From positions 5,704,001 through 5,768,000 of the forward strand of contig NZ_CP130713.1 of NCBI RefSeq assembly GCF_030553055.1: a stretch of 64,000 nt of DNA. Direction: 5' to 3'. A program made the translations under genes and the position numbers. This DNA comes from Streptomyces sp. XD-27. GTDB taxonomy: Bacteria; Actinomycetota; Actinomycetes; Streptomycetales; Streptomycetaceae. The notes under the pieces were generated by a model that searched no databases, had not been told where the DNA came from, and saw only the letters and a program-made list of their open reading frames with translations. Positions 17,242-26,362 of the stretch are shown one piece after another (position 1 is the stretch's first letter; every line of letters begins with the position of its first letter).

Positions 17242-19025
17242 CGGCCGCGGCGGAATGGCTCCGTGGGCGGCCCGACCTGGACGCCCGCGTGCGCCCGCTG
17301 CACAACCGGGAGGCGACCCGGGCCGCGGTCCTGCGGGGCATCGCGGACCACCTCGCGCTCGGCGGCCCCGGGGACACGGCCCTGCTGTGGTTCAGCGGCC
17401 ACGGCGCGCAGGCCCCGACCGACGACCCCCGCGAAGCCACCGGCATGTCCCAGGCGCTCGTGTGCCACGACAGCCTCACCCCCGGCGGGCAGCCCCTCCT
17501 CGCCGACGCCGAACTCGGTGGCCTGCTGGACGGCATCGCCGACCGGGGCGCCCATGTCGTCGCCGTACTGGACTGCTGCTACTCCGGCGGCGCGACGCGC
17601 GGCGACGACGACGGCTTCGTCCCGCGCGGCACCGCGTGGCAGCCGTGGTGGCGGACGCCCGGCGGCCGCGGCGCGGCCGGGCCCGGACCGTACCGCCCCC
17701 GGCATGTGCTGCTGGCCGCGAGCCGACTGGACGAGAAGGCCCGCGAGGGACATCTGGACGGGCGCCCGCGCGGTCTGTTCAGCCACGCGCTGCTGCACGC
17801 GCTGGGCACGACCGGTCCGTTGGCCGCGTACGGGGAGCTGCACGACGAGGTCGCCGACCGGGTGGGCCGGCTCAGTCCCCGGCAGCACCCGCAGCTGGTC
17901 GGCGCCGGCGACCGGCGGTCCTTGCACGGTGACCCGCTCCCGGCCGCGCCCTTCCGGCTCCGCCACACGATCGGCGGCTGGCAGGTCAACTGCGGTGCCG
18001 CGCACGGGCTGCGGGCCCCCGGCGTCGAGTTCACCGTGCTGGCGGCGCCGGGCGGCGGGCGGCGCGCCGGGGCGCGCGTGGTGGTGCGTACGGTGGAGCC
18101 GGAGACGGCGCGCGTGGAACCGGTCGGCTGGCAGCCGGGCGCGGCCGACCGGGAGACGGCCCATCCGGTGACGCCGTCGGCGCTGGCGCTGCCGCCCACC
18201 ACGGTCGCGGTCACCGGAGCCACCGGCCACGCCGCCGCCGCGCTGCGAGAGGCGATCGCGGGTGCCGCGCTGCTGACCCTGGTCCCGACGGGAGACGAGG
18301 GCCGCACACCGCCGTCGGCCCACGTCACCGTCGACATCACCGGGGCGCAGGCCCGGGTGCGGCACCGGGGGCTGGACGCCGGGCGGTTCCTGCCGCTGAG
18401 CTCGCCCGGGGACGCCGCGCAGGTCGCCGCCTGCCTCACGCACATCGCCCGCTGGCGCGCCCTGCGCGACCTCGACAACCCGGACCCCGGCCTGTCGGCC
18501 CTCGTCCGCGTCTCCCTGGAGCCGCTCAGAGGCGGTGGCGGGCTCTCGGCGGCCGGTGAGCACCTGTACGCGTACGGGCCCGACGGCAGCCCGCCGCTGA
18601 CGAGGGTGCGCATCCACAACGACTCCGGGCGGAAGCTGTGGTGCGTGCTGCTGAACCTGACCGACAGCCACGAGGCCCATCCGGCGCTGTACCCGGGAGA
18701 CTTCGTCGGCCCCGGTCGGACCGGCCTGGCGCGGGGCGGCGACCCGGTGTGGCTGCAACTGCCCGGCTCCCGCCCGCTCCGGCCGGGCGCGGCCGTACAG
18801 GATTGGCTGAAGCTGATCGTGACCGAGAACGAGCTGAACACTGCGCCGTTCCGGCTCCCGGCGTGGCCCCCGGACGACCTTGTGGGACGGGATGCCACCG
18901 GACCGGCCGACGCGATGCTGCGCTTCGACGCCCCCGGCACGGGCGGCCGCGACCTGGGCGGCGCGCCGCACGGGACCGGCCGCTGGGGGACCGCCACGGT
19001 CGCACTCCGCACCGTGGTCCCGTGA
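17163..19025 (+). CDS. Caspase-like (peptidase C14) protein with beta-rich C-terminus
   Basis: 620-aa protein beginning directly with a caspase/metacaspase p20 fold (VYALLVGIDDY). The catalytic dyad is present: His80 in LLWFSGHGAQ and Cys139 in VVAVLDCCYSGG. Cleavage after Arg/Lys or Asp cannot be deduced. The p20 region ends near 240. The remaining ~370 residues are beta-rich; residues ~480-580 (RIHNDSGRKLWCVLLNLTDS...LYPGDF) resemble DUF4384-like beta-sandwich sensors found after bacterial caspases. No signal peptide or membrane helix is seen. ATG 17163 overlaps the preceding ORF by 79 nt. It faces a CHAT protease gene tail to tail with 14 bp between stops, suggesting a two-protease module. 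Confidence 0.85.
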   Translation: MRTVYALLVGIDDYPKQPLGGCVNDVTAAAEWLRGRPDLDARVRPLHNREATRAAVLRGIADHLALGGPGDTALLWFSGHGAQAPTDDPREATGMSQALVCHDSLTPGGQPLLADAELGGLLDGIADRGAHVVAVLDCCYSGGATRGDDDGFVPRGTAWQPWWRTPGGRGAAGPGPYRPRHVLLAASRLDEKAREGHLDGRPRGLFSHALLHALGTTGPLAAYGELHDEVADRVGRLSPRQHPQLVGAGDRRSLHGDPLPAAPFRLRHTIGGWQVNCGAAHGLRAPGVEFTVLAAPGGGRRAGARVVVRTVEPETARVEPVGWQPGAADRETAHPVTPSALALPPTTVAVTGATGHAAAALREAIAGAALLTLVPTGDEGRTPPSAHVTVDITGAQARVRHRGLDAGRFLPLSSPGDAAQVAACLTHIARWRALRDLDNPDPGLSALVRVSLEPLRGGGGLSAAGEHLYAYGPDGSPPLTRVRIHNDSGRKLWCVLLNLTDSHEAHPALYPGDFVGPGRTGLARGGDPVWLQLPGSRPLRPGAAVQDWLKLIVTENELNTAPFRLPAWPPDDLVGRDATGPADAMLRFDAPGTGGRDLGGAPHGTGRWGTATVALRTVVP

Positions 19026-19039
19026 GCCGACGGCGCCGC

Positions 19040-21958
19040 TCACCAGCCGAGGTGGGTGAACCCGGCCCACCCCGCCAGGTCCCGCGCGTCGATGGACGGC
19101 ACCCGGTCCGCCAGCTCCCGCGGCATCCCGGCGGGTGTCTCCCTGCGGTCGTCCAGCATCCACAACTGCGCCCGGCGCAGCGCCGCGCCGGGCGGCAGCC
19201 CCGCGCGGTGCATGAAGTGGTGCGCCATGTACATCAGCAGGGACGTGGCCCCGTCCGGCACGGTCCACAGCGAGCCCAGCACCGAGCGGGCCCCGGCGAC
19301 CAGGAACGCCGTGGCGAGGCTGTACGCCTCGTCGTAGCCCCGCCCGGACACGTTGGTGCTGCACGCGGCGAGCACCACCAGGCCGAGGTCCGGATACCGA
19401 TCGGCGCCCTCGGTCAGCTCCTCCGCCGTCAGGCGGCCCCCGGCCAGGTCGAGATAGGAGCTGTGCCGCTCCCCGTGCCGCACCACGCCGTGGCAGGCCA
19501 GGTGGAGCAGCCCGCCGCGCTGCCGCCGCAGCCAGTCCCGTACCGCCTCCGGCGTCCCCGTGCGGTCGTCCAGGAGCTCGGCCTCCGGGCAGAAGGCGGC
19601 GCGGATCGCCGCGGCCTCCTCGGCGGCGTGCCGCAGATCGCCCGTGGGGTCCCCCACGACGAGGGACCGCCGCCCGGCCGCCGTCGCGGGCGGCGCCGGG
19701 CGGGCGGCCAGCTCGCACAGCAGCCGGGCCGAGGGCAGGTACGAGATCTGCGCGTCCTGGCACGCGTGGCGCGGCCCGCGCCGCCCGGCGGTACGGGCCG
19801 CGTGCCACGGAACCATGCCCAAGGCGCCCACCGGCACCAGGACGACCGCCGGAGCGCGGCCGAACCCGCGCGGCAGCGCCGCCAGCAGCGGGCCCATCAC
19901 CGCTTCCCCCGCCCAGTCGCACAGCCGCTCCAGCGCGGCCCGCCCCTCCAGCGCGGCCCGGCCGTCGAGTGGCGGCCGCGCCGGGTCGGCCGGCGGCCCG
20001 CCCATGTCGCGGCCGGGGGCGCCCGTGGCCCGGTACTCCGCCAACGGGGCCGCGTCCGCCGCCAGTCCGGGCAGCGGGAGGTGCCGTACCGACCCGTCGG
20101 CGGAGACGATCAGCGCACCGCCGGGCACCCGGTCCTCACTGGGCATCAGCTCGCCGCCCGGCACCAGGTACACCAGGGCGGTGGCTCCCAGGGTGCGCAG
20201 CGCCGCGCCGATCTCGCCGGTCGTGGGCGGTTCCAGCATGCGCGGTCCGTGCGGGGACGCGCTCAGCGCGTCCAGCACCCGGCGGCGCAGTCTGCTCGAC
20301 GGGCCCATGACCCCCGTTCCATCCGACGGGCCCACGACCCCCGTTCCATTCGACAGACCCATGACTGCCGTTCCGTCCAGCGCCATCGCCCGGCCGCCCG
20401 GATCGGGCCCCGCCGCCTCCCACTCCGCCGCCAGGTCGGCGTGCCCGAGCGAGGCCAGCGTCTGCGGGACCGTGGCCGCCACCGTGGCCGCGTGCAGCAG
20501 CAGCCCGCGCCCGGCGTCCAGGGCCCGTACGGCGTCGTCGTACGCGCCGTCGAGCAGACACCAGCGGGCGACGTCGAGCGCGCTCTCCGCCGCCTGCCGG
20601 CCGACCTCGGCCGCGTGTGCCGTACCGGACTGGAGCAGCACGCTCCAGGTCGTCCCGCGCAGGGCGTCGAGGCCGATCCGCCGGGCCTCCTCGCGGTTGC
20701 GGCGCGCCGACCGCGGGTCGAACGGCAGCGTGCCGCCCCGTCTGCGGTAGGCCGTCGCCAGAGCCATCCCCATGGTGGCCCACAGCGGGTGCTCCGGGCC
20801 TCCCGCGAGCCGCAGCGTGTGCGACAGCCAGGAGATGCCCTGGTCGAGGTGGTGCCTCCGGCGCGTCACCGGCACGCCGGGCAGGCCGGAGAGGACGCAG
20901 TGGCCCACCCCGGCGCTGGAGGCGAAGCGCAGCCAGCGGTCGTCGTCGGCGTCGAGCAGGTCCAGGGCCTCTTCGAGCAGTTCCAGTCCCTCCGAGACCC
21001 CCTTCGCGTCGTCGGCGGCCGTCGCGTAGCCCGCCCGGTTGATCCCGGTGCTCCCGAGCTCGTCGATCCGCACGTCTGTCGGCAGAGTCGACAGCAGACG
21101 CCGCACCTCCTCCAGCGGGGGCATGGCCGGGCCGAGGCCGGAGGGCGGAAACGTGCCGGTGCGGTGCGCCCGGAGCATCAGCAGGTTGGCTCGCGAGGCG
21201 TCCAGAAACCCCTGGATGCGGCTGCGGTCGAGGTGGTCGGGCGGGATCCGGGCCAGCACGGCCTCCAACTCGCGGACGGCCGCGGCCAGCGCCGCCTCGT
21301 CCTCGCGCCGGGTGGCCTGCCGGGCGCGGAACCCGGCGAGCTGGCCCTCCATGGCCAGGCGCGCGCCGGGATCGAGCACCTCCGAACCGCTCAGCCGCTG
21401 GAGATCCGCCACGGCCGAGTCGAAGTCCTCCTCACCGCCGCTGAGCTGGGCCAGGTGCGCCCGTACGGCCGCGTGGGACAGCTCGATCGCGTCCCGCTCG
21501 GGAGAGCCCGGCGGCATCAGCTCGCGGGCCTGCTCCAGCCGGGCCAGCGCCTCCTTCATCCGCGCCGGATCGGCGGACATGGTGCCGTTGAGCACCGCCA
21601 TCCCGGCCGCCCCGAGAACGCCCGCCCGCCACTGCGGCTCCGTCGGACCGTGGGCGATCGCGCAGCGGAACAGCTCCTCCTGTTGCGCCGGCGTGGCGCA
21701 CGGCCCCTCGTACTGCAACAGGGGAAGCAGGGTGAGCACCTGTCCGGCGAACATGCCCGCCCGCACGGTGTCTTCCGCCAGGTCACGCCAGTCCGCGTAC
21801 ATCCGCTCGTACGCCTCGCGCGGCGTACGGCACCCGAGCCGGTCGCAGATCAGCGCGGTCAGCCGGATCGCGGTCGCGGCGTCCGGCACACCCCCGGCGC
21901 CCGCCCGCCGCAGCTCGTACACGACCGCGTTGAGGTCGTAGCTCCCGCGTTCTGGCAC
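19040..21958 (-). CDS. TPR-CHAT (caspase/separase-like) protease
   Basis: 972-aa protein. Roughly residues 1-560 form a helical solenoid of TPR-like repeats. The C-terminal ~350 residues are a CHAT domain, a separase-related caspase fold. The catalytic pair is visible: His823 in LLHLACHGVV and Cys866 in LVVLAACSTN. It also carries the conserved LVGSLW-like segment SVLGSLWTVPDG and the FLVAGARS helix. Between solenoid and protease is a three-fold GTGVMGPSS-type repeat. GTG 21958 is the earliest in-frame start (a TGA lies two codons upstream), but its ribosome site is poor and a later start is possible. TPR-CHAT proteins act as partner-activated proteases in defence systems, e.g. Craspase; here the neighbouring caspase is the obvious candidate substrate (inference). 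Confidence 0.88.
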   Translation of the reverse strand: MPERGSYDLNAVVYELRRAGAGGVPDAATAIRLTALICDRLGCRTPREAYERMYADWRDLAEDTVRAGMFAGQVLTLLPLLQYEGPCATPAQQEELFRCAIAHGPTEPQWRAGVLGAAGMAVLNGTMSADPARMKEALARLEQARELMPPGSPERDAIELSHAAVRAHLAQLSGGEEDFDSAVADLQRLSGSEVLDPGARLAMEGQLAGFRARQATRREDEAALAAAVRELEAVLARIPPDHLDRSRIQGFLDASRANLLMLRAHRTGTFPPSGLGPAMPPLEEVRRLLSTLPTDVRIDELGSTGINRAGYATAADDAKGVSEGLELLEEALDLLDADDDRWLRFASSAGVGHCVLSGLPGVPVTRRRHHLDQGISWLSHTLRLAGGPEHPLWATMGMALATAYRRRGGTLPFDPRSARRNREEARRIGLDALRGTTWSVLLQSGTAHAAEVGRQAAESALDVARWCLLDGAYDDAVRALDAGRGLLLHAATVAATVPQTLASLGHADLAAEWEAAGPDPGGRAMALDGTAVMGLSNGTGVVGPSDGTGVMGPSSRLRRRVLDALSASPHGPRMLEPPTTGEIGAALRTLGATALVYLVPGGELMPSEDRVPGGALIVSADGSVRHLPLPGLAADAAPLAEYRATGAPGRDMGGPPADPARPPLDGRAALEGRAALERLCDWAGEAVMGPLLAALPRGFGRAPAVVLVPVGALGMVPWHAARTAGRRGPRHACQDAQISYLPSARLLCELAARPAPPATAAGRRSLVVGDPTGDLRHAAEEAAAIRAAFCPEAELLDDRTGTPEAVRDWLRRQRGGLLHLACHGVVRHGERHSSYLDLAGGRLTAEELTEGADRYPDLGLVVLAACSTNVSGRGYDEAYSLATAFLVAGARSVLGSLWTVPDGATSLLMYMAHHFMHRAGLPPGAALRRAQLWMLDDRRETPAGMPRELADRVPSIDARDLAGWAGFTHLGW
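20297..20377. repeat. Three 27-bp tandem repeats inside the CHAT gene
   Basis: Units start cgacgggcccatgaccc, cgacgggcccacgaccc and cgacagacccatgactg. Being 27 bp each, they keep frame and encode three 9-residue copies in the linker before the CHAT domain. Confidence 0.85.
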
Positions 21959-22065
21959 TCCTCAGCCACCCCGTCTCTCCTGCCGCCCTGTATCCAACCG
22001 GCCTCTTCCGGTCGCCTGTTGACCGTTCCCCGATCGGTTCGCGGTCGACACCCGCGTCCCCGTGT

Positions 22066-22830
22066 CTACGGCGCGGGCGCCAGCACCTCGTCCGGCAGTC
22101 CGAGCCGCTCGCGCAGCGCCACCGCGCCGGCCTCGGTGACGAGCACGACCCTCGAGGTGCCCCGCCGCGTCAGCCACCCGGCGTCCATCGCGTGCCGGAA
22201 CAACGCGGCTCCCAGGGCTCCCGCCAGGTGGGGACGGCGCTCGGTCCAGTCCAGGCAGGTACGGACATGGGGGCGGCGCGAGCCCACCGGGCGGTCGTCC
22301 GCGACACCGGTCTCCCGCAGCCAGCGCAGGCCCGCCGCCGTCAGGGCGGGGCCGTAGTCCCAGCCGAGGTAGCCCCGGTCCGTCATCGCGTCGGTCACCG
22401 CCACGCCCAGCACGCCGGCGAGGTGGTCGTAGCAGGTACGGGCGCGGGACAGGGCGCGGCGCCGGTTGGCGTCCGCCAGCGAGCGCACCGGGGCCGGCCG
22501 GTAGGGCGCGTGCGTCGCCAGGCTCTCGATCATCTCCGCGGTGTCCGCGCCCGCGAGCCGTACGTAGCGGTGCCGGCCCTGCCGCTCCTCCGCCAGCAGC
22601 CCGCCGGCCACCAGCCGGTTGAGATGCCCGGTCGCCGTCGACAGCGCGACGCCCGCGTGCCGGGCCAGCTCGGTCGCCGTCCACGCCCGGCCGTCCAGCA
22701 GCGCGAGACAGAACGCGGCGCGGGTGCGGTCGGCCAGCAGGGACGCGAGCGCGGCGAGGTCCGGTCCGTCCTCGTAGGCGTGGAAGCTGTGCACGCGGCC
22801 ATTGTGGCGGGCGGACGCTTCGACCGTCAC
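22066..22830 (-). CDS. ArsR-like winged-helix transcriptional regulator
   Basis: 254-aa regulator with an N-terminal ArsR-type winged helix (ALASLLADRTRAAFCLALLDG, recognition region WTATELARHAGVALSTATGHLNRL, wing EERQGRHRYV) and a ~150-aa C-terminal domain containing GWDYGPALTAAGLRWL and HVRTCLDWTERRPHLAGALG, typical of a common actinobacterial subfamily. No Cys-pair metal site is evident. The first in-frame start is GTG 22830, which lies inside an operator-like palindrome. GTG 22794, preceded by CACAAT, may be the true leaderless start. It is divergent from, and probably represses, the flavin-reductase-like gene. Confidence 0.85.
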   Translation of the reverse strand: MTVEASARHNGRVHSFHAYEDGPDLAALASLLADRTRAAFCLALLDGRAWTATELARHAGVALSTATGHLNRLVAGGLLAEERQGRHRYVRLAGADTAEMIESLATHAPYRPAPVRSLADANRRRALSRARTCYDHLAGVLGVAVTDAMTDRGYLGWDYGPALTAAGLRWLRETGVADDRPVGSRRPHVRTCLDWTERRPHLAGALGAALFRHAMDAGWLTRRGTSRVVLVTEAGAVALRERLGLPDEVLAPAP

Positions 22831-22839
22831 CGAAGCGTC
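22814..22839. promoter_or_regulatory. Palindromic operator between regulator and flavin-reductase gene
   Basis: Perfect inverted repeat GACGCTTCG (22814-22822) and CGAAGCGTC (22831-22839) with an 8-bp centre. It sits over the expected -35 region of the rightward promoter and just upstream of the probable regulator start, the usual position for divergent autoregulation. Confidence 0.65.
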
Positions 22840-22846
22840 GGGCGCC

Positions 22847-22852
22847 TACGGT
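22847..22852 (+). promoter_or_regulatory. Putative -10 (TACGGT) for the flavin-reductase-like gene
   Basis: TACGGT ends 8 nt before ATG 22861 with no ribosome site, pointing to leaderless transcription controlled by the adjacent palindrome. Confidence 0.4.
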
Positions 22853-22860
22853 CATCGGCC

Positions 22861-23517
22861 ATGAACAGCGCATCGCAGGCCCCGGCCGGCACCGGCCGGC
22901 GGCATCTGACCATCACCCCGAGCATCCTGTACTTCGGTACGCCCGTGGCCCTGCTCAGCACCGAGAACCCTGACGGCACGCCCAATCTCGCCCCCGTCTC
23001 CTCCGCCTGGGCCCTGGGGCAGGCCGTGGTGCTCGGCATAGGCAGGGAGAGCCGGACGGCGGACAATCTCGCGGCCCGCCCGGAGTTGGTGATCAGCCTG
23101 CCGTCACCGGAGCTGTGGCGGGCCGTGGAGCGCCTGGCGCCGCTGACGGGCGCGGACCCGGTGCCGCCGGGCAAGCGGGCCTTCTACCGCCACGAGCCCG
23201 ACAAGTTCGCCGCCGCCGGGCTCCACCCCCAGGAGTCGGAGGTGGTCCGCCCGCCGCGCGTCGCGGAGTGCCCGCTCCAACTGGAGGCCAGGGTGCGACA
23301 GCTCACCCCCAGCGCCGACGGGGTCTTCTGGGCCGTCGAGACGGAGGTGCTCCGCGTCCACGCCGACCCGCGCGTCGTCATCCCCGGCACCCAGCACATC
23401 GACCCCGCCCTGTGGAGCCCGCTGATCTACAACTTCCGCCACTACCACGGCCTCGGCCCGGAACTGGGGCACGGCTTCCGCTCCGAGACCGCGGTACTGA
23501 CCACCCGGCCGCGCTGA
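22861..23517 (+). CDS. Flavin reductase-like FMN-binding domain protein
   Basis: 218-aa protein with the flavin-reductase-like split-barrel fold (FMN-binding). Characteristic stretches are SILYFGTPVALLSTENPDG, NLAPVSSAWALG and SRTADNLAARPELVISLP. Such proteins reduce or bind FMN and often act on small xenobiotics or supply reduced flavin. Its control by the divergent ArsR-like regulator suggests an inducible detoxification role. It is convergent with sdaA (9-bp gap). Confidence 0.8.
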   Translation: MNSASQAPAGTGRRHLTITPSILYFGTPVALLSTENPDGTPNLAPVSSAWALGQAVVLGIGRESRTADNLAARPELVISLPSPELWRAVERLAPLTGADPVPPGKRAFYRHEPDKFAAAGLHPQESEVVRPPRVAECPLQLEARVRQLTPSADGVFWAVETEVLRVHADPRVVIPGTQHIDPALWSPLIYNFRHYHGLGPELGHGFRSETAVLTTRPR

Positions 23518-23526
23518 CCGGCGGGG

Positions 23527-24909
23527 CTAGCACTCGATGACGTTGACCGCGAGGCCCCCGCGCGCCGTCTCCTTGTACTTGACCTTCATGTCGGCGCCCG
23601 TCTCCTTCATGGTCTTGATGACCTTGTCCAGCGAGACGTGGTGGCGGCCGTCGCCGCGGAGGGCCATGCGGGCGGCGGTGACGGCCTTGACCGAGGCCAT
23701 GCCGTTGCGCTCGATGCACGGGATCTGGACCAGGCCGCCGACCGGGTCGCAGGTCAGGCCGAGGTTGTGCTCCATGCCGATCTCCGCGGCGTTCTCCACC
23801 TGCTCGGGGGAGCCGCCCAGGACCTCGGCCAGGCCGCCGGCGGCCATGGAGCAGGCCGAGCCGACCTCGCCCTGGCAGCCGACCTCGGCGCCGGAGATGG
23901 AGGCGTTCTCCTTGAAGAGCATGCCGATGGCGCCCGCGGCGAGCAGGAAGCGGACCACGCCCTCCTCGTCGGCGCCGGGCACGAAGTTGAGGTAGTAGTG
24001 CAGGACCGCGGGGATGATGCCCGCCGCACCGTTGGTGGGGGCGGTCACCACGCGGCCGCCCGCGGCGTTCTCCTCGTTGACCGCCATCGCGTAGAGCGTG
24101 ACCCACTCCATGGCGTGCGCCTGCTGGTCGCCCTCGGCGCGCAGCTGGCGGGCGGAGTGCGCGGCGCGGCGGCGGACCTTGAGGCCGCCGGGGAGGATGC
24201 CCTCGCGGGACAGGCCGCGGGCCACGCACGCGCGCATCACCTCCCAGATCTCCAGCAGGCCCGCGCGGATCTCCTCCTCCGTGCGCCAGGCCTTCTCGTT
24301 CTCCAGCATCAGCGCGGAGATGGAAAGGCCGGTCTCGTGGGAGAGGCGCAGCAGCTCGTCGCCGGTGCGGAAGGGGTACTTCAGGACCATGTCGTCGAGC
24401 TTGATCCGGTCCTCGCCGACCGCGTCCTCGTCCACGACGAACCCGCCGCCGACCGAGTAGTACGTCTTCTCCAGCAGCGGCACGCCCTCGGCGTCGTATG
24501 CGAAGAGCGTCATGCCGTTGGCGTGGTACGGCAGCGAGCGGCGGCGGTGCAGGATCAGCTCGGTCGACTCGTCGAAGGCGATCTCGTGAGCGGCCCCTAT
24601 CTCGGCGCCGAGCAGCCGCAGCCGCCCGGTGCTGCGGATCCGCTCCACCTCGTCGTCGGCGGTCTCCACGTCGACGGTGCGGGGGGAGTGGCCCTCCAGG
24701 CCGAGGAGGACGGCCTTGGGGGTGCCGTGGCCGTGACCGGTCGCGCCGAGGGAGCCGAACAGCTCCGCGCGGACCGAGGCCGTCTGGGCGAGGAGGCCGT
24801 CCTTCTTCAGCCGGCCGGTGAACATGCGCGCGGCGCGCATCGGGCCGACCGTGTGGGAGCTGGACGGGCCGATGCCGATGGAGAAGAGGTCGAAGACGGA
24901 GATGGCCAC
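23527..24909 (-). CDS. sdaA: L-serine ammonia-lyase (iron-sulfur dependent)
   Basis: 460-aa single-chain L-serine dehydratase converting serine to pyruvate and ammonia. GTG 24909 is preceded by AAGGGG. The conventional ~455-aa length and the opening [20 protein letters not shown] support it over longer frames. The N-terminal beta domain carries [12 protein letters not shown]. The catalytic alpha domain has the 4Fe-4S-associated [13 protein letters not shown] and QIPCIERN cysteines. It lies downstream of glyA, gcvH and gcvT on the same strand, separated from glyA by a 184-bp repeat-bearing gap. It would drain serine made by GlyA into pyruvate. Confidence 0.95.
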   Translation of the reverse strand: MAISVFDLFSIGIGPSSSHTVGPMRAARMFTGRLKKDGLLAQTASVRAELFGSLGATGHGHGTPKAVLLGLEGHSPRTVDVETADDEVERIRSTGRLRLLGAEIGAAHEIAFDESTELILHRRRSLPYHANGMTLFAYDAEGVPLLEKTYYSVGGGFVVDEDAVGEDRIKLDDMVLKYPFRTGDELLRLSHETGLSISALMLENEKAWRTEEEIRAGLLEIWEVMRACVARGLSREGILPGGLKVRRRAAHSARQLRAEGDQQAHAMEWVTLYAMAVNEENAAGGRVVTAPTNGAAGIIPAVLHYYLNFVPGADEEGVVRFLLAAGAIGMLFKENASISGAEVGCQGEVGSACSMAAGGLAEVLGGSPEQVENAAEIGMEHNLGLTCDPVGGLVQIPCIERNGMASVKAVTAARMALRGDGRHHVSLDKVIKTMKETGADMKVKYKETARGGLAVNVIEC

Positions 24910-24956
24910 GGTGGCGGACCCCTTTTTCTGCTGGTGAGCGGTCGTGCGGTGGATGC

Positions 24957-25020
24957 CGTGCGCGGATGTGGTGCGCGTGCGCGGATGCGGTGCGCGGATG
25001 TGGTGCGCGTACGCGGTGTG
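24957..25020. repeat. Tandem ~30-bp repeat between glyA and sdaA
   Basis: Two near-identical units containing gtgcgcggatgtggtgcgcgt lie head to tail, with shorter gtgcg-type partial copies around them. The gap (24910-25093) also contains a TGTGCACA palindrome near 25056 and no gene. Confidence 0.7.
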
Positions 25021-25093
25021 CGCCGGCACCCGGGGGCACTGCGCGCACCTTCCAGTGTGCACAGTGCCCCGTGTCGGGCGTGTGGGCGTGCGG

Positions 25094-26350
25094 TTACAGC
25101 CCGGAGTACAGCGGGTGCTTCTCGGCGAGCGCCGTGACGCGGGCCTTGAGCGGCTCCGTGTCATGGGTCGGCTTGAGCGCCTCGGCGATGATGTCGGCGA
25201 CCTCGCGGAAGTCGTCCGCGGTGAAGCCGCGCGTGGCCAGCGCCGGGGTGCCGATCCGCAGGCCCGAGGTGACCATCGGGGGGCGCGGGTCGTTCGGGAT
25301 GGCGTTGCGGTTGACCGTGATGCCGATCTCGTGCAGCCGGTCCTCGGCCTGCTGGCCGTCCAGCTCGGAGTTGCGCAGGTCCACCAGGACCAGGTGCACG
25401 TCCGTGCCGCCGGACAGGACGGAGACGCCGACCTCGGCCACGTCGGGCTGCGTCAGGCGCTCGGCCAGGATGCGGGCGCCGTCCAGGGTGCGCTGCTGGC
25501 GCTCCTTGAACTCCTCCGACGCCGCGACCTTGAAGGACACCGCCTTCGCCGCGATGACGTGCTCCAGCGGGCCGCCCTGCTGACCGGGGAAGACCGCCGA
25601 GTTGATCTTCTTGGCGAGCTCGGCCGTGGACAGGATCACGCCGCCGCGCGGGCCGCCCAGCGTCTTGTGGGTGGTCGTGGTCACGACGTGGGCGTGCGGC
25701 ACCGGGTTGGGGTGCAGCCCGGCGGCGACCAGGCCCGCGAAGTGGGCCATGTCCACCATCAGGTAGGCGCCGACCTCGTCCGCGATCCGGCGGAAGGCGG
25801 CGAAGTCCAGCTGGCGCGGGTACGCCGACCAGCCGGCCACGATCAGCTTCGGCTTGGCCTCCTTGGCCAGCCGCTCGACCTCGGCCATGTCCACGACGCC
25901 GGTGTCGTCCACGTGGTAGGCGACCACGTTGTAGAGCTTGCCGGAGAAGTTGATCTTCATGCCGTGGGTCAGGTGCCCGCCGTGCGCGAGGTTCAGACCC
26001 ATGATCGTGTCGCCGGGCTTGAGCAGCGCGAACATCGCCGCCGCGTTGGCCTGGGCACCGGAGTGCGGCTGCACGTTCGCGTGCTCGGCGCCGAAGAGCG
26101 CCTTGATCCGCTCGATGGCGATCCGCTCGACGACGTCGACGTGCTCGCAGCCGCCGTAGTAGCGGCGGCCGGGGTAGCCCTCGGCGTACTTGTTGGTGAG
26201 GACCGAGCCCTGGGCCTCCATGACCGCGACCGGAGCGAAGTTCTCCGACGCGATCATCTCCAGGGTGGACTGCTGGCGGTGGAGCTCGGCGTCGACGGCG
26301 GCGGCGATGTCCGGGTCGAGCTCGTGCAGGGAGCTGTTCAGAAGCGACAT
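25094..26350 (-). CDS. glyA: Serine hydroxymethyltransferase
   Basis: 418-aa PLP enzyme interconverting serine and glycine with tetrahydrofolate, the main C1 source. ATG 26350 has AAGGA upstream. Landmarks are [25 protein letters not shown], the PLP-binding Lys in [14 protein letters not shown] and [20 protein letters not shown]. It follows gcvH by 12 bp and should be in the riboswitch-controlled glycine operon, so excess glycine raises its expression together with the cleavage proteins. Confidence 0.97.
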   Translation of the reverse strand: MSLLNSSLHELDPDIAAAVDAELHRQQSTLEMIASENFAPVAVMEAQGSVLTNKYAEGYPGRRYYGGCEHVDVVERIAIERIKALFGAEHANVQPHSGAQANAAAMFALLKPGDTIMGLNLAHGGHLTHGMKINFSGKLYNVVAYHVDDTGVVDMAEVERLAKEAKPKLIVAGWSAYPRQLDFAAFRRIADEVGAYLMVDMAHFAGLVAAGLHPNPVPHAHVVTTTTHKTLGGPRGGVILSTAELAKKINSAVFPGQQGGPLEHVIAAKAVSFKVAASEEFKERQQRTLDGARILAERLTQPDVAEVGVSVLSGGTDVHLVLVDLRNSELDGQQAEDRLHEIGITVNRNAIPNDPRPPMVTSGLRIGTPALATRGFTADDFREVADIIAEALKPTHDTEPLKARVTALAEKHPLYSGL

Positions 26351-26362
26351 GCGTCAGGGTCC

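Noticed and set aside
18638..22357. A 1239-codon plus-strand frame over the CHAT gene
   Set aside because: The opposite strand encodes an intact CHAT protease with both catalytic motifs; this frame shows no recognisable domain.
24910..25164. Longer N-terminus for SdaA
   Set aside because: The extra codons are translated tandem repeat; normal family length and start motif fit GTG 24909.
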